A DNA stretch of 64,000 nucleotides, taken from assembly GCF_016917755.1 (NCBI RefSeq), contig NZ_CP070326.1, forward strand, positions 4,464,001 through 4,528,000, written 5' to 3'. A model generated the notes under the pieces. It was given only the letters and a program-made list of their open reading frames with translations, did no database searches and was not told the origin of the DNA. This document shows, piece by piece, positions 34,172-43,794 of this stretch. The first letter of the stretch is position 1. The number at the start of each line of letters is the position of its first letter. Source of the stretch: Streptomyces noursei (lineage in GTDB: Bacteria > Actinomycetota > Actinomycetes > Streptomycetales > Streptomycetaceae). A program made the position numbers and the translations under genes.

Positions 34172-34184
34172 ATGACCGTCATGA
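34172..34184. promoter_or_regulatory. Palindrome CATGAC-C-GTCATG upstream of the symporter
   Basis: A perfect 6+1+6 palindrome 140 bp upstream of the symporter ATG, in a gap of 303 bp. The leader after it (34190-34320) has several short self-complementary segments, for example GGTGC/GCACC, but no recognised riboswitch. Confidence 0.45.
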
Positions 34185-34323
34185 CCCTTGACCGGCGCAC
34201 GCGCCGAACGCTTCAATCCCGGGAGTCTCCCGCTGCCGAGCGGGTGCTTGGCACCGCAGGACCGCATCACGGCGAAGTGATTCCACAGCTGGATCGTTCA
34301 CAAGGCGGACCCCTGGAGGGGGC

Positions 34324-35847
34324 ATGAACAGTCTCGACTGGGCCGTGCTCATCGGCTACTTCGGCGTGATGGTCGCGATCGGGGTGTGGTCGCACCGGCG
34401 GGTCGCGGACGTCGGCGACTTCTTCACCGCCGGGGGCCGGATGCCGTGGTGGCTGTCCGGCATCTCGCACCACATGTCCGGCTACAGCGCGGTGATGTTC
34501 ACCGGTTACGCGGGCATCGCCTACCAGTACGGCATCACCTCCTACGTGACCTGGGCCTTCCCTATCGCCGTCGGGATCGCCATCGGGGCCCGTCTGTTCG
34601 CCGGCCGGCTCAACCGCCTGCGGTCCCGGCTCGGGGTCGCCTCGCCGCTGGAGTACCTCAAGAGCCGCTACGACCTGCGCACGCAGCAGGCGCTGGCCTG
34701 GTCGGGCGTGCTGCTGAAGATCGTGGACGTGGGGGCCAAGTGGGCGGCGATCGCGACCCTGTTGTCGGTCTTCACCGGCATCCCGCTCGACCAGGGCATC
34801 CTCGTCACGGGGGCGATCACCGGTGTCTACTGCACGGTCGGCGGGCTGTGGGCGGACGCCCTGACCGAGCTCGGGCAGTTCGTCATCCAGCTGCTGGCCG
34901 GGGGCGCCATGCTGGTGACGGCGGTGCGCGCGCTGGGCGGCGTCAGCGGGCTGTGGACGGTCTGGGACCGCCTGCCGGACGGGCACGCCCAGCCGACCGC
35001 CGGCCCGTACACCGTGACCTTCCTGCTGGCCTACCTCTTCATCAAGACCTTCGAGTACAGCGGCGGGATGTGGAACCAGGCCCAGCGCTACATGGCCACC
35101 CGCGACGCCCGGTCGGCGCGCCGGTCGGCGCTGCTGTCGGCGGGGCTGTGGCTGGTCTGGCCGGCCGTCCTCTTCTTCCCGATGTGGGCGGCGCCGCTCC
35201 TGGTGACGAGCGGGCGGCCGGACGCCTCGGACGCCTATGCGCTGCTGGCCGAACGGCTGTTGCCGCACGGCCTGTTGGGGCTCGTCGTGGTCGGGTTCTT
35301 CTCGCACACGATGGCCATGTGCTCCTCGGACGCCAATGCCGTCGCCGCGGTCTTCACCCGGGACATCGCGCCGGCGGTGTCGGCCCGGGCCCGGGCGTGG
35401 CCGCATCGGGCCGGGCTGCTGGCGGCGCGGCTGTCGACGGTGTGTTTCCTTGCGCTGTCGATGGCGATCGCCACGCAGGTGGACTCGCCGGCGTTCAAGG
35501 GCGTCATCACCGTCGTCATCACGTGGGTGGCCGGGCTGGTCGGGCCGGTGTCCATCCCGTTCCTGCTGGGGATGGTGCCGGCGTTCCGCAGGTCGGGGCC
35601 GGTGGCGGCGCTGGTGTCCTGGGCGGCCGGCCTGTTCGCCTTCTGGCTGACCGACTACGGGCTGGCCGACGTCCCGCTGCAGATCCGGATCGTGGCGCCG
35701 GTGGCGACCTCGCTGGTGCTGTTCTGCGTGCTCGGTCTGGTGCGGCCGGAGCCGAGCGCCGAGCGGGACGCGCTGCTGGCCCGGATCAACGGCGGGGACG
35801 AGGGGGCGGGGGCGGCCCGGGAGACGGCGGTACCGGGCGGGCGGTGA
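34324..35847 (+). CDS. Sodium:solute symporter (SSS family)
   Basis: The 507-residue protein starts at an ATG behind GGAGGGGG. It has about 13 hydrophobic segments and SSS features: DFFTAGGRMPWWLSGIS, SGYSAVMFTGYAG, a GGLWADALTELGQF segment and the GFFSHTMAMCSSDANAVAAVF helix. SSS transporters import sugars, amino acids, carboxylates or vitamins with sodium. Substrate assignment is not possible; the sequence is nearest to the branch with unassigned sugar- or acid-type members. The next gene is convergent. Confidence 0.9.
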   Translation: MNSLDWAVLIGYFGVMVAIGVWSHRRVADVGDFFTAGGRMPWWLSGISHHMSGYSAVMFTGYAGIAYQYGITSYVTWAFPIAVGIAIGARLFAGRLNRLRSRLGVASPLEYLKSRYDLRTQQALAWSGVLLKIVDVGAKWAAIATLLSVFTGIPLDQGILVTGAITGVYCTVGGLWADALTELGQFVIQLLAGGAMLVTAVRALGGVSGLWTVWDRLPDGHAQPTAGPYTVTFLLAYLFIKTFEYSGGMWNQAQRYMATRDARSARRSALLSAGLWLVWPAVLFFPMWAAPLLVTSGRPDASDAYALLAERLLPHGLLGLVVVGFFSHTMAMCSSDANAVAAVFTRDIAPAVSARARAWPHRAGLLAARLSTVCFLALSMAIATQVDSPAFKGVITVVITWVAGLVGPVSIPFLLGMVPAFRRSGPVAALVSWAAGLFAFWLTDYGLADVPLQIRIVAPVATSLVLFCVLGLVRPEPSAERDALLARINGGDEGAGAARETAVPGGR

Positions 35848-35863
35848 CGGGCGGGGCCGCCCC

Positions 35864-36985
35864 TCAGGCGCGCGGGTAGCGGGCCAGCCAACCGGGGGCG
35901 GAGCCCGCGGGCCCGTGGAGGGCGGGGCCCTGGGTCATCTCCATGGCGAAGTCGTCGGCGAGTTGGAGGATGGTGGGGCGGCCCTCCACTTCCACCAGCC
36001 AGTCCGGGGGGAGCGCGGTCTCGCCGTGCAGGGTGCCCAGGAGGTTGCCGCAGATGGAGCCGGTGGAGTCGCTGTCGCCGCCGTGGTTGACGGCGAGCAG
36101 CAGGCCGTGCCGGACGTCCTCGGCGACCAGGGCGCAGTACACGCCGATGGACAGGGCCTCCTCGGCGGTCCAGCCCTCGCCCAGCGACTCGACCCGGGCG
36201 GGGGTCGGCATGCCCTGCCGGACGGCGCCCAGCGCGCGCTTGAGGGCGTCGGTGGTCTCCTCGTGGTCCGGGCGGGTGGCGAGGTGGGCCAGGGACTTCT
36301 GCACGGCGCCGTCGAGGTGCTCGCCGCGCGCCAGGGCATGGCTGATCACGGCGAACGCGCCGGCCGCGAGGTAGCCGGTGGGGTGGCCGTGGGTCTGCGC
36401 GGCGCACTCGACGGCGAGCTGGAAGACCAGTTGCGGCTCCCAGCCGACGAGCAGGCCGAACGGCGCGGAGCGCATCACCGCGCCGCAGCCCTTGGAGTCC
36501 GGGTTCTTCGGCTGGTCGAGGGTGCCCATCACCTCGTCGCCGAGGCCGCTCAGGCAGGCCCGTCCGGGGGCCCGGCGGGCGTAGAGCCACTCCTCTCGGG
36601 CGAGCCAGCCGTCCTCCTCCTTGCGCTCGTCGGGGCCCCAGTCGCGTTGGGTGGCGGCCCAGCGGAGGTAGGCGCGGTGCAGGTCGGTGGGCGGGTGCCA
36701 GGCGCCGGTGTCGCGGCGGACCTGGGCGCGGATCAGGCCGTCCACGGTGAAGAGCGTCATCTGGGTGTCGTCGGTGACCGCGCCACGACGCCCGAAGGCG
36801 GGCACCAGGGTGGTCACGCCGTCCTGGCCGTGCGCCTCGCGGATCGCGTCCAGCGAGTCGAACTCGACGGCCGCGCCGAGCGCGTCGCCGATCGCGCCGC
36901 CCAGCAGGCAGCCGCGCACCCGGCTGCGGAAGTCCTGCTGTTCGGCGCGGCCCCAGATGGCGGCGCCGCCTGCCGCTGCGCTCAT
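35864..36985 (-). CDS. ADP-ribosylglycohydrolase family protein
   Basis: The ATG at 36985 has GAGG at good spacing and gives 373 residues. It shows the DraG/ARH fold signatures: GCLLGGAIGDALGAAVEFD, the metal-binding TDDTQMTLFT, ATQTHGHPTGY-like region and the second metal site NHGGDSDSTGSICGNLLG. Such enzymes remove ADP-ribose from proteins or nucleic acids using two Mg ions. All metal ligands are present, so it should be active. It could reverse ADP-ribosylation in the cell or act on small molecules. It is divergent from the small gene at 37276. Confidence 0.92.
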   Translation of the reverse strand: MSAAAGGAAIWGRAEQQDFRSRVRGCLLGGAIGDALGAAVEFDSLDAIREAHGQDGVTTLVPAFGRRGAVTDDTQMTLFTVDGLIRAQVRRDTGAWHPPTDLHRAYLRWAATQRDWGPDERKEEDGWLAREEWLYARRAPGRACLSGLGDEVMGTLDQPKNPDSKGCGAVMRSAPFGLLVGWEPQLVFQLAVECAAQTHGHPTGYLAAGAFAVISHALARGEHLDGAVQKSLAHLATRPDHEETTDALKRALGAVRQGMPTPARVESLGEGWTAEEALSIGVYCALVAEDVRHGLLLAVNHGGDSDSTGSICGNLLGTLHGETALPPDWLVEVEGRPTILQLADDFAMEMTQGPALHGPAGSAPGWLARYPRA

Positions 36986-37275
36986 GTCCACACCTCGCTC
37001 CGCTCGGCCTCGACGGTCCCGGGGCCTGGCGGACGCCCCTGGCGCAGCACTGTATCGACCGAGAATGTTCGAAACTGGGCCGGGTTTGCATCAGGTCCGT
37101 ATCGTGATGTGACAAAAGAGACGGCCCACCGCCCGTCCCTCCCCGGGAGACCGGTCACCGCCGGGATGCGGAACGCCGCCATCGGCCTGGCGGCGGCCGG
37201 CACGGCCTCTGGCGGGTTTCTTCTCCGACCGGGCGTTCGATGATGGCCGTGCCGTCCGCTGGGCATGCTCTCACC

Positions 37276-37530
37276 ATGTCCGAGTACGAGTGGGATCGCA
37301 CCACCATGGCCGTCGTCGCCTCGGCTCTGTCCGGCGACAGCGACGGCGCGGTGGAACTCCTTCGGCCGCTCCCCCAGCGCGATGTGTGCCATGTCGCGGT
37401 GCGACTGGCCGCGATGGCCGCGGATGCCCTGATCGTCGCCGCCCAGGACGCCGGCGGGGACCGCGCGGAGGCACTGTCGCAGTGGCAGCAGTGCATCCTC
37501 CAGCACGAGGCGGAGCACAGCGGGGAATGA
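37276..37530 (+). CDS. Small conserved-looking hypothetical protein
   Basis: The ATG at 37276 (MSEYEWDRTT) gives an 84-residue, helical protein with balanced composition and several conserved-looking blocks (TMAVVASALSGD, DVCHVAVRLAAMAADALIV, QWQQCILQHEAEH). No membrane segment or known domain is visible. Ribosome site is weak. It is convergent with fbiC, with a strong terminator between. No function can be given. Confidence 0.65.
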   Translation: MSEYEWDRTTMAVVASALSGDSDGAVELLRPLPQRDVCHVAVRLAAMAADALIVAAQDAGGDRAEALSQWQQCILQHEAEHSGE

Positions 37531-37539
37531 GCCGTGGGG

Positions 37540-37573
37540 CGGCCGGGCGGGGTGCGACTCCCCCGCCCGGCCG
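37540..37573. terminator. Bidirectional terminator between the small gene and fbiC
   Basis: CGGCCGGGCGGGG (37540-37552) and CCCCGCCCGGCCG (37561-37573) are perfect 13-bp arms around an 8-nt loop, between two convergent genes. Confidence 0.88.
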
Positions 37574-37591
37574 GATCCGGGCCCGCCGCCG

Positions 37592-40255
37592 CTACTCCAC
37601 GACGGGCAGCAGCTCCGGCAGGTGGCCGTCCGAGGCCAGTGCGGCGGCCTGGCGCTCCTCGGGGACGTCGGCGTAGGTCGTCGTCCGGGGGCGGGCCGGG
37701 CGGCCGGCGAGCTCGGCGATGCCGATCAGGTCCTGGATGGAGCGGTAGGAGCCGTAACTCGAACCTGCCATACGGGAGATGGTCTCCTCCATCAGGGTGC
37801 CGCCGAGGTCGTTGGCGCCGGAGCGCAGCATCTCCGCGGCACCCTCGGTGCCCAGCTTCACCCAACTGGTCTGGATGTTGGTGATGTGCGGGTGGAGCAG
37901 GATCCGGGCCATCGCCGTCACCGCGCGGTTGTCGCGGGTGGTGGGGCCGGGGCGGGCGATGCCGGCGAGGTAGACGGGGGCGTTGGTGTGGATGAAGGGC
38001 AGGGTGACGAACTCGGTGAAGCCCTCCACACCCTTGGACTCCGCGGACTGCTGGATCTGCGCCAGCAGCCGGAGATGGCCGAGCCAGTGGCGGGGCTGGT
38101 CCACATGGCCGTACATCATCGTCGACGAGGAGCGGATGCCCAGCTCGTGGGCGGTCTTGATGACCTCGACCCAGGTGGCGGTGGGGAGTTTGCCCTTGGT
38201 GAGGACCCAGCGGACCTCGTCGTCGAGGATCTCGGCGGCGGTACCGGGGATGCTGTCCAGACCGGCGGCCTTGGCCTCGGACAGCCACTCCCGGATGGAC
38301 AGGCCGGTGCGGGTCGCCCCGTTGACCACCTCCATCGGCGAGAAGGCGTGCACGTGCATGCCCGGGACCCGCTCCTTCACGGCGCGGGCGATGTCGAAGT
38401 ACGCCGTGCCGGGCAGGTCGGGGTGGATGCCGCCCTGCATGCAGACTTCCACCGCGCCCACCTCCCACGCCTGTTGGGCGCGGTCGGCGACCTGGGAGAG
38501 GGAGAGGGTGTAGGCGTCGGCGTCCGTGCGGCGCTGGGCGAAGGCGCAGAAGCGGCAGCCGGTGTAGCAGACGTTGGTGAAGTTGATGTTCCTGGTGACG
38601 ATGTAGGTGACGTCGTCACCTACCGTGGCGCGGCGCAGGTCGTCGGCGATCCGGCAGAGCGCGTCCAGCGCCGGACCGTCGGCGTGCAGCAGGGCGAGCG
38701 CCTCGTCGTCGGTGAGCCCGGTCGGGTCGTCGGCGGCCTGCGAGAGGGCCTGGCGGACGTCGGCGTCGAGGCGGGAGGGCACCATGCCGGGCGCGGCGGC
38801 CTCGCGCAGCGCCTCCCAGTCGCCGTAGACCTCGTCGAAGTCGTCCCGGCGGTCGGCCGTGCGGCCCTCGGTGTCGATGGTGCGGTGCAGGTCCGTGCGC
38901 CCGGAGGAGACGAAGCCCTCGTCGGGCTCCTGCCAGGGGAGGCCCGCCACCACGGCGTCCTCCCGGGCCAGCCCGGTCTCCGGGTCGGCGAGGGCGGTGA
39001 CGTGCGGCCGCAGCCGCGGGTCCAGCCAGGGCTCGCCGCGCTGGACGAACTCCGGGTAGACCGCGAGGCGTTCGCGCAGGCGGAAGCCCTCGGCGCTGGA
39101 CTTCTCGGCGAGCGCGTCGATCTGGGGCCAGGGGCGCTCGGGGTTGACGTGGTCCGGGGTGAGCGGGGAGACGCCGCCCCAGTCGTCGATGCCGGCCCGG
39201 ATCAGCCGGCCGTACTCCCCGTCCACCAGGTTGGGCGGCGCCTGGAGGCAGGCGGACGGGCCCATGATGTGCCGGGCGACGGCCACGGTGGCGACCAGTT
39301 CGTCCAACTCGGCGTCGGGCATCCCGCGCATCGCGGTGTCCGGCTTGGCGCGGAAGTTCTGCAGGATCAGTTCCTGGATGCCGTGGTAGGCACGGGAGAT
39401 CCGGCGCAGCGCGAACAGCGATTCGGCGCGCTCCTCGTAGGTCTCCCCGATGCCGATCAGCAGGCCGCTGGTGAACGGCACGGAGCTGCGCCCGGCGTCC
39501 TCCAGGACGCGCAGTCGGACGGCGGGCTCCTTGTCGGGCGAACCGTAGTGCGGGGCGCCGGGCTCGCTCCACAGGCGCTCGGCGGTGGTCTCCAGCATCA
39601 TGCCCATCGACGGGGCGACCGGCTTGAGCCGCTGGAAGTCCGTCCAGGACATCACGCCGGGATTGAGGTGGGGCAGCAGCCCGGTCTCCTCCAGGATGCG
39701 GATCGCGATGGCGCGGACGTAGGCGATGGTGTCGTCGTACCCTTCGGCCTCCAGCCACTCGCGCGCCTCGGGCCACCGCTCCTCGGGCTTGTCGCCGAGC
39801 GTGATCAGGGCTTCCTTGCAGCCGAGTTCGGCACCGCGACGGGCGATGGCCAGCACCTCGTCCGGCGACATGAACATCCCGTGGCCGGCCCGGCGGAGCT
39901 TGCCGGGGACGGTGGCGAAGGTGCAGTAGTGGCACTTGTCGCGGCACAGGCGCGTCAGGGGGATGAAGACGCTCTTGGAGTACGTGATGACGCCGGGGCG
40001 ACCGGCGGCCTCCAGGCCCGCGTCGCGCACCCGGGCCGCCGAGGCGCACAGGTCCGTGAGGTCCTCGCCGCGCGCCTGGAGGAGCACCGCGGCCTCGGTC
40101 ACGTCCAGCGCCACGCCGTCCCGGGCCCGCTTGAGCGCCCGGCGCATCGCGTTGGCGGTCGGCCGCGGGGCCGCCCCGCTCTGGGCGCCCCGGCCCGATG
40201 CCTGGTCAGATCCCCGGTCGGGCCCCTGGTCAGATCCCTGCGCGCTGGAAGTCAT
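37592..40255 (-). CDS. fbiC: Bifunctional FO synthase (CofG/CofH fusion)
   Basis: The 887-residue protein (ATG at 40255; ATG at 40267 also possible) makes FO, the deazaflavin core of coenzyme F420, from tyrosine and 5-amino-6-ribitylaminouracil. It holds two radical-SAM domains: the N-terminal CofG part with CRDKCHYC (Cys near 104, 108 and 111) and the C-terminal CofH part with CYTGCRFC. GIGETYEERAESLFALRRI and WVKLGTEGAAEMLRSGANDLGGTL are characteristic. The gene is alone on its transcript. F420 made with it would serve LLM oxidoreductases such as the one at 41153. Confidence 0.96.
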   Translation of the reverse strand: MTSSAQGSDQGPDRGSDQASGRGAQSGAAPRPTANAMRRALKRARDGVALDVTEAAVLLQARGEDLTDLCASAARVRDAGLEAAGRPGVITYSKSVFIPLTRLCRDKCHYCTFATVPGKLRRAGHGMFMSPDEVLAIARRGAELGCKEALITLGDKPEERWPEAREWLEAEGYDDTIAYVRAIAIRILEETGLLPHLNPGVMSWTDFQRLKPVAPSMGMMLETTAERLWSEPGAPHYGSPDKEPAVRLRVLEDAGRSSVPFTSGLLIGIGETYEERAESLFALRRISRAYHGIQELILQNFRAKPDTAMRGMPDAELDELVATVAVARHIMGPSACLQAPPNLVDGEYGRLIRAGIDDWGGVSPLTPDHVNPERPWPQIDALAEKSSAEGFRLRERLAVYPEFVQRGEPWLDPRLRPHVTALADPETGLAREDAVVAGLPWQEPDEGFVSSGRTDLHRTIDTEGRTADRRDDFDEVYGDWEALREAAAPGMVPSRLDADVRQALSQAADDPTGLTDDEALALLHADGPALDALCRIADDLRRATVGDDVTYIVTRNINFTNVCYTGCRFCAFAQRRTDADAYTLSLSQVADRAQQAWEVGAVEVCMQGGIHPDLPGTAYFDIARAVKERVPGMHVHAFSPMEVVNGATRTGLSIREWLSEAKAAGLDSIPGTAAEILDDEVRWVLTKGKLPTATWVEVIKTAHELGIRSSSTMMYGHVDQPRHWLGHLRLLAQIQQSAESKGVEGFTEFVTLPFIHTNAPVYLAGIARPGPTTRDNRAVTAMARILLHPHITNIQTSWVKLGTEGAAEMLRSGANDLGGTLMEETISRMAGSSYGSYRSIQDLIGIAELAGRPARPRTTTYADVPEERQAAALASDGHLPELLPVVE

Positions 40256-40483
40256 GCCTCCGAGCATACGAGCGCCCACCGACAACTCGGACGCCGGAGA
40301 CGGAGCCGGTGATGTGCCGCTGGTCACGTGAAACGGAGGTTTCCTCCGGAGGGTTCGCGGCGCCTCCGGGACACCACCCGGTGGCCGCCCGCGGGCACCA
40401 CCTGGCGGCCACCCACGGACACGCCGGCCAACCGGCCCGGGCGAGCCGAACCGGTCGGGCGTGCGCAGCTGTCGGCGGCGCGG

Positions 40484-40885
40484 TCAGAGGGAGGTCAGCA
40501 GTTCCTCGGAGTAGGTCCGGGTCAGGAACTCCATGCTGTGGCCGTCGGGGTCGTCGACATACAGGCCCCGCCCGCCGTCGTGGTGGTTGATCTGCTGCGG
40601 CTTGGAGTGCAGCGGGTCGGCCCAGTAGGGCAGATCGCGCTTCTGTATGCGGGAGAAGATCCCGTCGAACTCCTCCTCCGTCACCAGGAACGCGTAGTGC
40701 GTGGCGACGAACTCCCGGCCGCCGGCGACGTGCTCCGCGAAATCGAGGGTCACCCCGTTGTCCAGTTTGAGCGCCGCGAACGGGCCGAACGCCTTGGGTT
40801 CGGGGGCGTCCATCAGGTCCGCGAGGAAACGGGCAGAGGCGAAACGGTCCTTGCTGTGCACGATCGTGTGGTCGAGGCTGGGCAT
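40484..40885 (-). CDS. VOC-family (glyoxalase-like) protein
   Basis: The ATG at 40885 with TAGGAGA upstream gives 133 residues. It has the beta-alpha-beta-beta-beta pattern of the vicinal oxygen chelate superfamily: SLDHTIVHSKDRFASARFLADLM, FGPFAALKLDNGVTLDF, THYAFLVTEEEFDGIF, and the metal-ligand segment GRGLYVDDPDGHSMEFLTRTY. Typical members are dioxygenases, isomerases or resistance proteins. The His and Glu positions are present. Substrate unknown. Confidence 0.88.
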   Translation of the reverse strand: MPSLDHTIVHSKDRFASARFLADLMDAPEPKAFGPFAALKLDNGVTLDFAEHVAGGREFVATHYAFLVTEEEFDGIFSRIQKRDLPYWADPLHSKPQQINHHDGGRGLYVDDPDGHSMEFLTRTYSEELLTSL

Positions 40886-41152
40886 GGCGTCTCCTAGGTC
40901 TCCGAGAGCTCGACGGAACTCCCTCAAGGAAGCGGTCCGTAGTGCCTTCACCCACGACGTTACGCCCGGCGGCACCGGGCCGGATCGGTCTGCGGTACCG
41001 CCCCTGCGGGGCGCGCCGTACGCCGATGGTCCTAGGGCGGTCCGGTGGATCAGGGTCGGGGACAGAGTCGGGGTCGGGGCCTATCGGGATGGCCCCGTGC
41101 TGTGCTTACCCGGGGTGGCCGCGGCTCACGGTGAGTGGACGGGGCGCGCCCC

Positions 41153-41977
41153 TCACAGATACTGCGCGAAGTCGTCCAGGGTGCGCAGGATCTCCGCCTC
41201 GCCGGCCGACGGCAACTGGAGGACCACCTCCGGCAGCCCCAGTTCCTGGTAGTGCGCCAGCTTGCCGGGCGTGGGGCGGACCGCGTACGGCACCACCTCC
41301 GGCTCGCCCGCGCGCCCGGCGTCCTGCCAGGCGCGCCGCAGGGCCGGGAGGGCCTCCGACAGGCCGCGGCCGCCGACGGGCAGCCAGCCGTCCGCGGCGG
41401 CCGCGATCTCCGCCAGGAGCTTGGGGCCGGCCGCGCCGCCCAGCAGGATGCGCGGCGCGCCACCGGCCGGCTTGGGGTGGGCGAAGGAGGCCCGCACGGA
41501 ACCGAACGCGCCCTCGTAGGCGGTGGGTTCGTCGGCCCACAGGGCGCGCATCAGCGCCAGCCGGTCGCGGACCAGCGCCCGCCGGGTCGACCACTGCACC
41601 CCGTGGTCGGCGGCCTCCTCGACGTTCCAGCCATAGCCGACGCCGAGGGTGAGCCGACCGTCGGAGAGGTGGTCCAGCGTCGCGACCTGCTTGGCGAGGT
41701 CGATCGGGTCGTGCTGGGCGACGAGGGTGATCCCGGTACCCAGGCGCAGCCGCTCGGTGACCGCGGCGGCCTGGCCGAGGGCCACGAACGGGTCGAGGGT
41801 GCGGCCGTATTCACGGGGCAGCGGCTCGCCCATGGGGGCCGGGGTGTCCCGGGAGACGGGGATGTGGGTGTGCTCGGGCAGATACAGCCCGTCGAATCCG
41901 CGCTGTTCCAGCTCGTGGGCCAGCCGGACCGGCCGGATCGTCTCGTCGGTCAGGAAGATCGTGGTCGCGATCCGCAT
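41153..41977 (-). CDS. LLM-class F420-dependent oxidoreductase
   Basis: The ATG at 41977 behind GGAGGT gives 274 residues. It belongs to the luciferase-like superfamily in its F420 branch: MRIATTIFLTDETIRP, GFDGLYLPEHTHIPVSR, RLGTGITLVAQHDPIDLAKQ, LDHLSDGRLTLGVGYGW and PRILLGGAAGPKLLAEIAAAADGWLP. Such enzymes use F420H2 to reduce, or F420 to oxidise, a range of substrates. Its closeness to fbiC fits. It is divergent from the PHP hydrolase gene; the 253-bp gap between the two holds no gene. Confidence 0.88.
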   Translation of the reverse strand: MRIATTIFLTDETIRPVRLAHELEQRGFDGLYLPEHTHIPVSRDTPAPMGEPLPREYGRTLDPFVALGQAAAVTERLRLGTGITLVAQHDPIDLAKQVATLDHLSDGRLTLGVGYGWNVEEAADHGVQWSTRRALVRDRLALMRALWADEPTAYEGAFGSVRASFAHPKPAGGAPRILLGGAAGPKLLAEIAAAADGWLPVGGRGLSEALPALRRAWQDAGRAGEPEVVPYAVRPTPGKLAHYQELGLPEVVLQLPSAGEAEILRTLDDFAQYL

Positions 41978-42230
41978 GCTGGCGTACCTCCGCGTCGGGC
42001 GTTGGGGGCGGTCGGGCGGTTGGAGTGACCGCATGTTGCCGCACCGTCGACGAGTTATCCACAGGGCTTTTGCCGCGTGTCACACGCGCGTAGAACAGTT
42101 TTCACACCGCGGAACGACGCGGGGCGACGACACGAGGGCGGCACGCGGCGGACGGCCGGCGCGCGCACGCACCGCGTTCCGCGGCGGACCGGCCGCGGCG
42201 GGAAGGAAGCTCGACGACAGGGGGACGGAA

Positions 42231-43748
42231 ATGGAACGACGCGAGGTGCTGAAACTGTCGGCGGCGGCCGGCGCGGCGGGCGCACTGACGCTCGGCCGGG
42301 TCAGCTTCGCCGAGGCGGCACCGGCCACCGGGCCCGCCGGCGGCGGGTCGGCCGAGCAGACCCGGACGGTCACCGGCCATCTGCCCGTCGGCGCGCCGGA
42401 CTTCGTCTATCTGCCGGTGGACGTCCCGCACGGCGTACGGGAGATCGCGGTCGCCTACCGCTACGACAAGCCGACCGTGCCCGAGGGCACCGCGGGGAAC
42501 GCCTGCGACATCGGCATCTTCGACGAGCGCGGCACGGAGTTGGGCGGCGCGGGCTTCCGCGGCTGGTCCGGCGGGGCGCGGACGGAGTTCTTCCTGCGCG
42601 CCGACGACGCCACCCCGGGCTACCTCCCGGGTCCCGTCAACGCCGGCACGTGGCACATCGCCCTCGGCCCGTACACCGTCGCCCCGCAGGGCCTGGACTA
42701 CGAGGTCACCGTCACTCTGCGGCACGGCCCCCCAGGGACGACCCCGACGCCCGTCCACCCGCCGGAGCGGGCCCGGGGCCGCGGCCGGGCCTGGTACCGC
42801 GGGGACAACCACCTGCACTCCGTCTATTCGGACGGCAAGCGCACCCCGGCCCAGATCGCGGCGCTGGCCCGGGCCGCCGGGCTGGACTTCATCACCACCA
42901 CCGAGCACAACACCACCGCCGCCCACCGCGCCTGGGAGGGGCTGTGGGGCGACGACCTGCTGATCCTGACCGGCGAGGAGGTCACCACCCGCAATGGGCA
43001 CGTGGTGGCGATGGGCACCGATCCCGAAGTCTTCATCGACTGGCGCTACCGCGCGCGGGACAACGCCTTCGGCCGCTACGCCCGCGCCATCCACCGGGCC
43101 GGCGGCCTGGTCATCCCGGCGCATCCGCACGCCACCTGCGTCGGCTGCAACTGGAAGTTCGGGCTGAACGACGCGGACGCGGTCGAGGTGTGGAACGGCC
43201 CCTACGGCCCGGACGACGAGATCACCCTCGCCGAGTGGGACAACACCCTGGTCGCCCACGCCCGGGGCGGCGGCGCCTGGTTGCCCGCGGTCGGGCACAG
43301 CGACGCGCACCGCGATCCGGATGTGGTCGGCCTCCCGCAGACGGTCGTGCTGGCCGACGACCTCTCGCGCCGCGCCCTCCAGGACGGCATCCGGGCGGGC
43401 CGGGTCTGGATCGCCGAATCCTCCGGGATCGACCTTGCGCTCACCGTCTCGGGAGAGCGCGGCGAACACGCCGGGATCGGCGAGCGGCTGGCCGTGCCCG
43501 GGACGACCGCGGTCACCGCCCGGCTGACGGTCTCCGGCGTACCGGGCTGCGCGGTCTCCTTCGTCACCGACCAGGGCCGCCGCCACACCGCCCCGCTGCC
43601 GCCCTCCGGCGCGGGCACGATCACCTGGCGGACCACCCCCGACAACGCCGCCTACCTACGCGCCGAAATCCGCCACCCGTCCTCGACTACGGATCTCCCG
43701 GGCCCGATGGCGGCACTCACGAACCCGGTCTTCCTGGGACGGAGGTGA
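42231..43748 (+). CDS. Tat-exported PHP-domain metallohydrolase (CehA/McbA-like)
   Basis: The ATG at 42231 gives 505 residues. The N-terminus MERREVLKLSAAAGAAGALT is a twin-arginine signal, so the folded protein is exported. An N-terminal beta domain (about 45-175) precedes a PHP phosphoesterase-like core: DNHLHSVYSDGKRTP, TTTEHNTTAAHR, LTGEEVTTRNGHVVA, PAHPHATCVGCNW and GHSDAHRDPDVVG. The His/Asp metal ligands are all there. The CehA/McbA family includes carbamate hydrolases, but most members have unknown substrates. The stop lies 46 bp from a convergent permease gene. Confidence 0.88.
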   Translation: MERREVLKLSAAAGAAGALTLGRVSFAEAAPATGPAGGGSAEQTRTVTGHLPVGAPDFVYLPVDVPHGVREIAVAYRYDKPTVPEGTAGNACDIGIFDERGTELGGAGFRGWSGGARTEFFLRADDATPGYLPGPVNAGTWHIALGPYTVAPQGLDYEVTVTLRHGPPGTTPTPVHPPERARGRGRAWYRGDNHLHSVYSDGKRTPAQIAALARAAGLDFITTTEHNTTAAHRAWEGLWGDDLLILTGEEVTTRNGHVVAMGTDPEVFIDWRYRARDNAFGRYARAIHRAGGLVIPAHPHATCVGCNWKFGLNDADAVEVWNGPYGPDDEITLAEWDNTLVAHARGGGAWLPAVGHSDAHRDPDVVGLPQTVVLADDLSRRALQDGIRAGRVWIAESSGIDLALTVSGERGEHAGIGERLAVPGTTAVTARLTVSGVPGCAVSFVTDQGRRHTAPLPPSGAGTITWRTTPDNAAYLRAEIRHPSSTTDLPGPMAALTNPVFLGRR

Positions 43749-43794
43749 TCGAACGGCCGTCGATGAGCTGACCTTGGGAATGAGCCGGGTTCGA

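Noticed and set aside
37622..40312. An 896-codon open frame antisense to fbiC
   Set aside because: Typical shadow frame of GC-rich DNA; the translation has no domain and fbiC on the other strand is certain.
42231..43748. Calling the PHP protein a carbaryl hydrolase
   Set aside because: Only the family resemblance supports this; most members act on unknown substrates.
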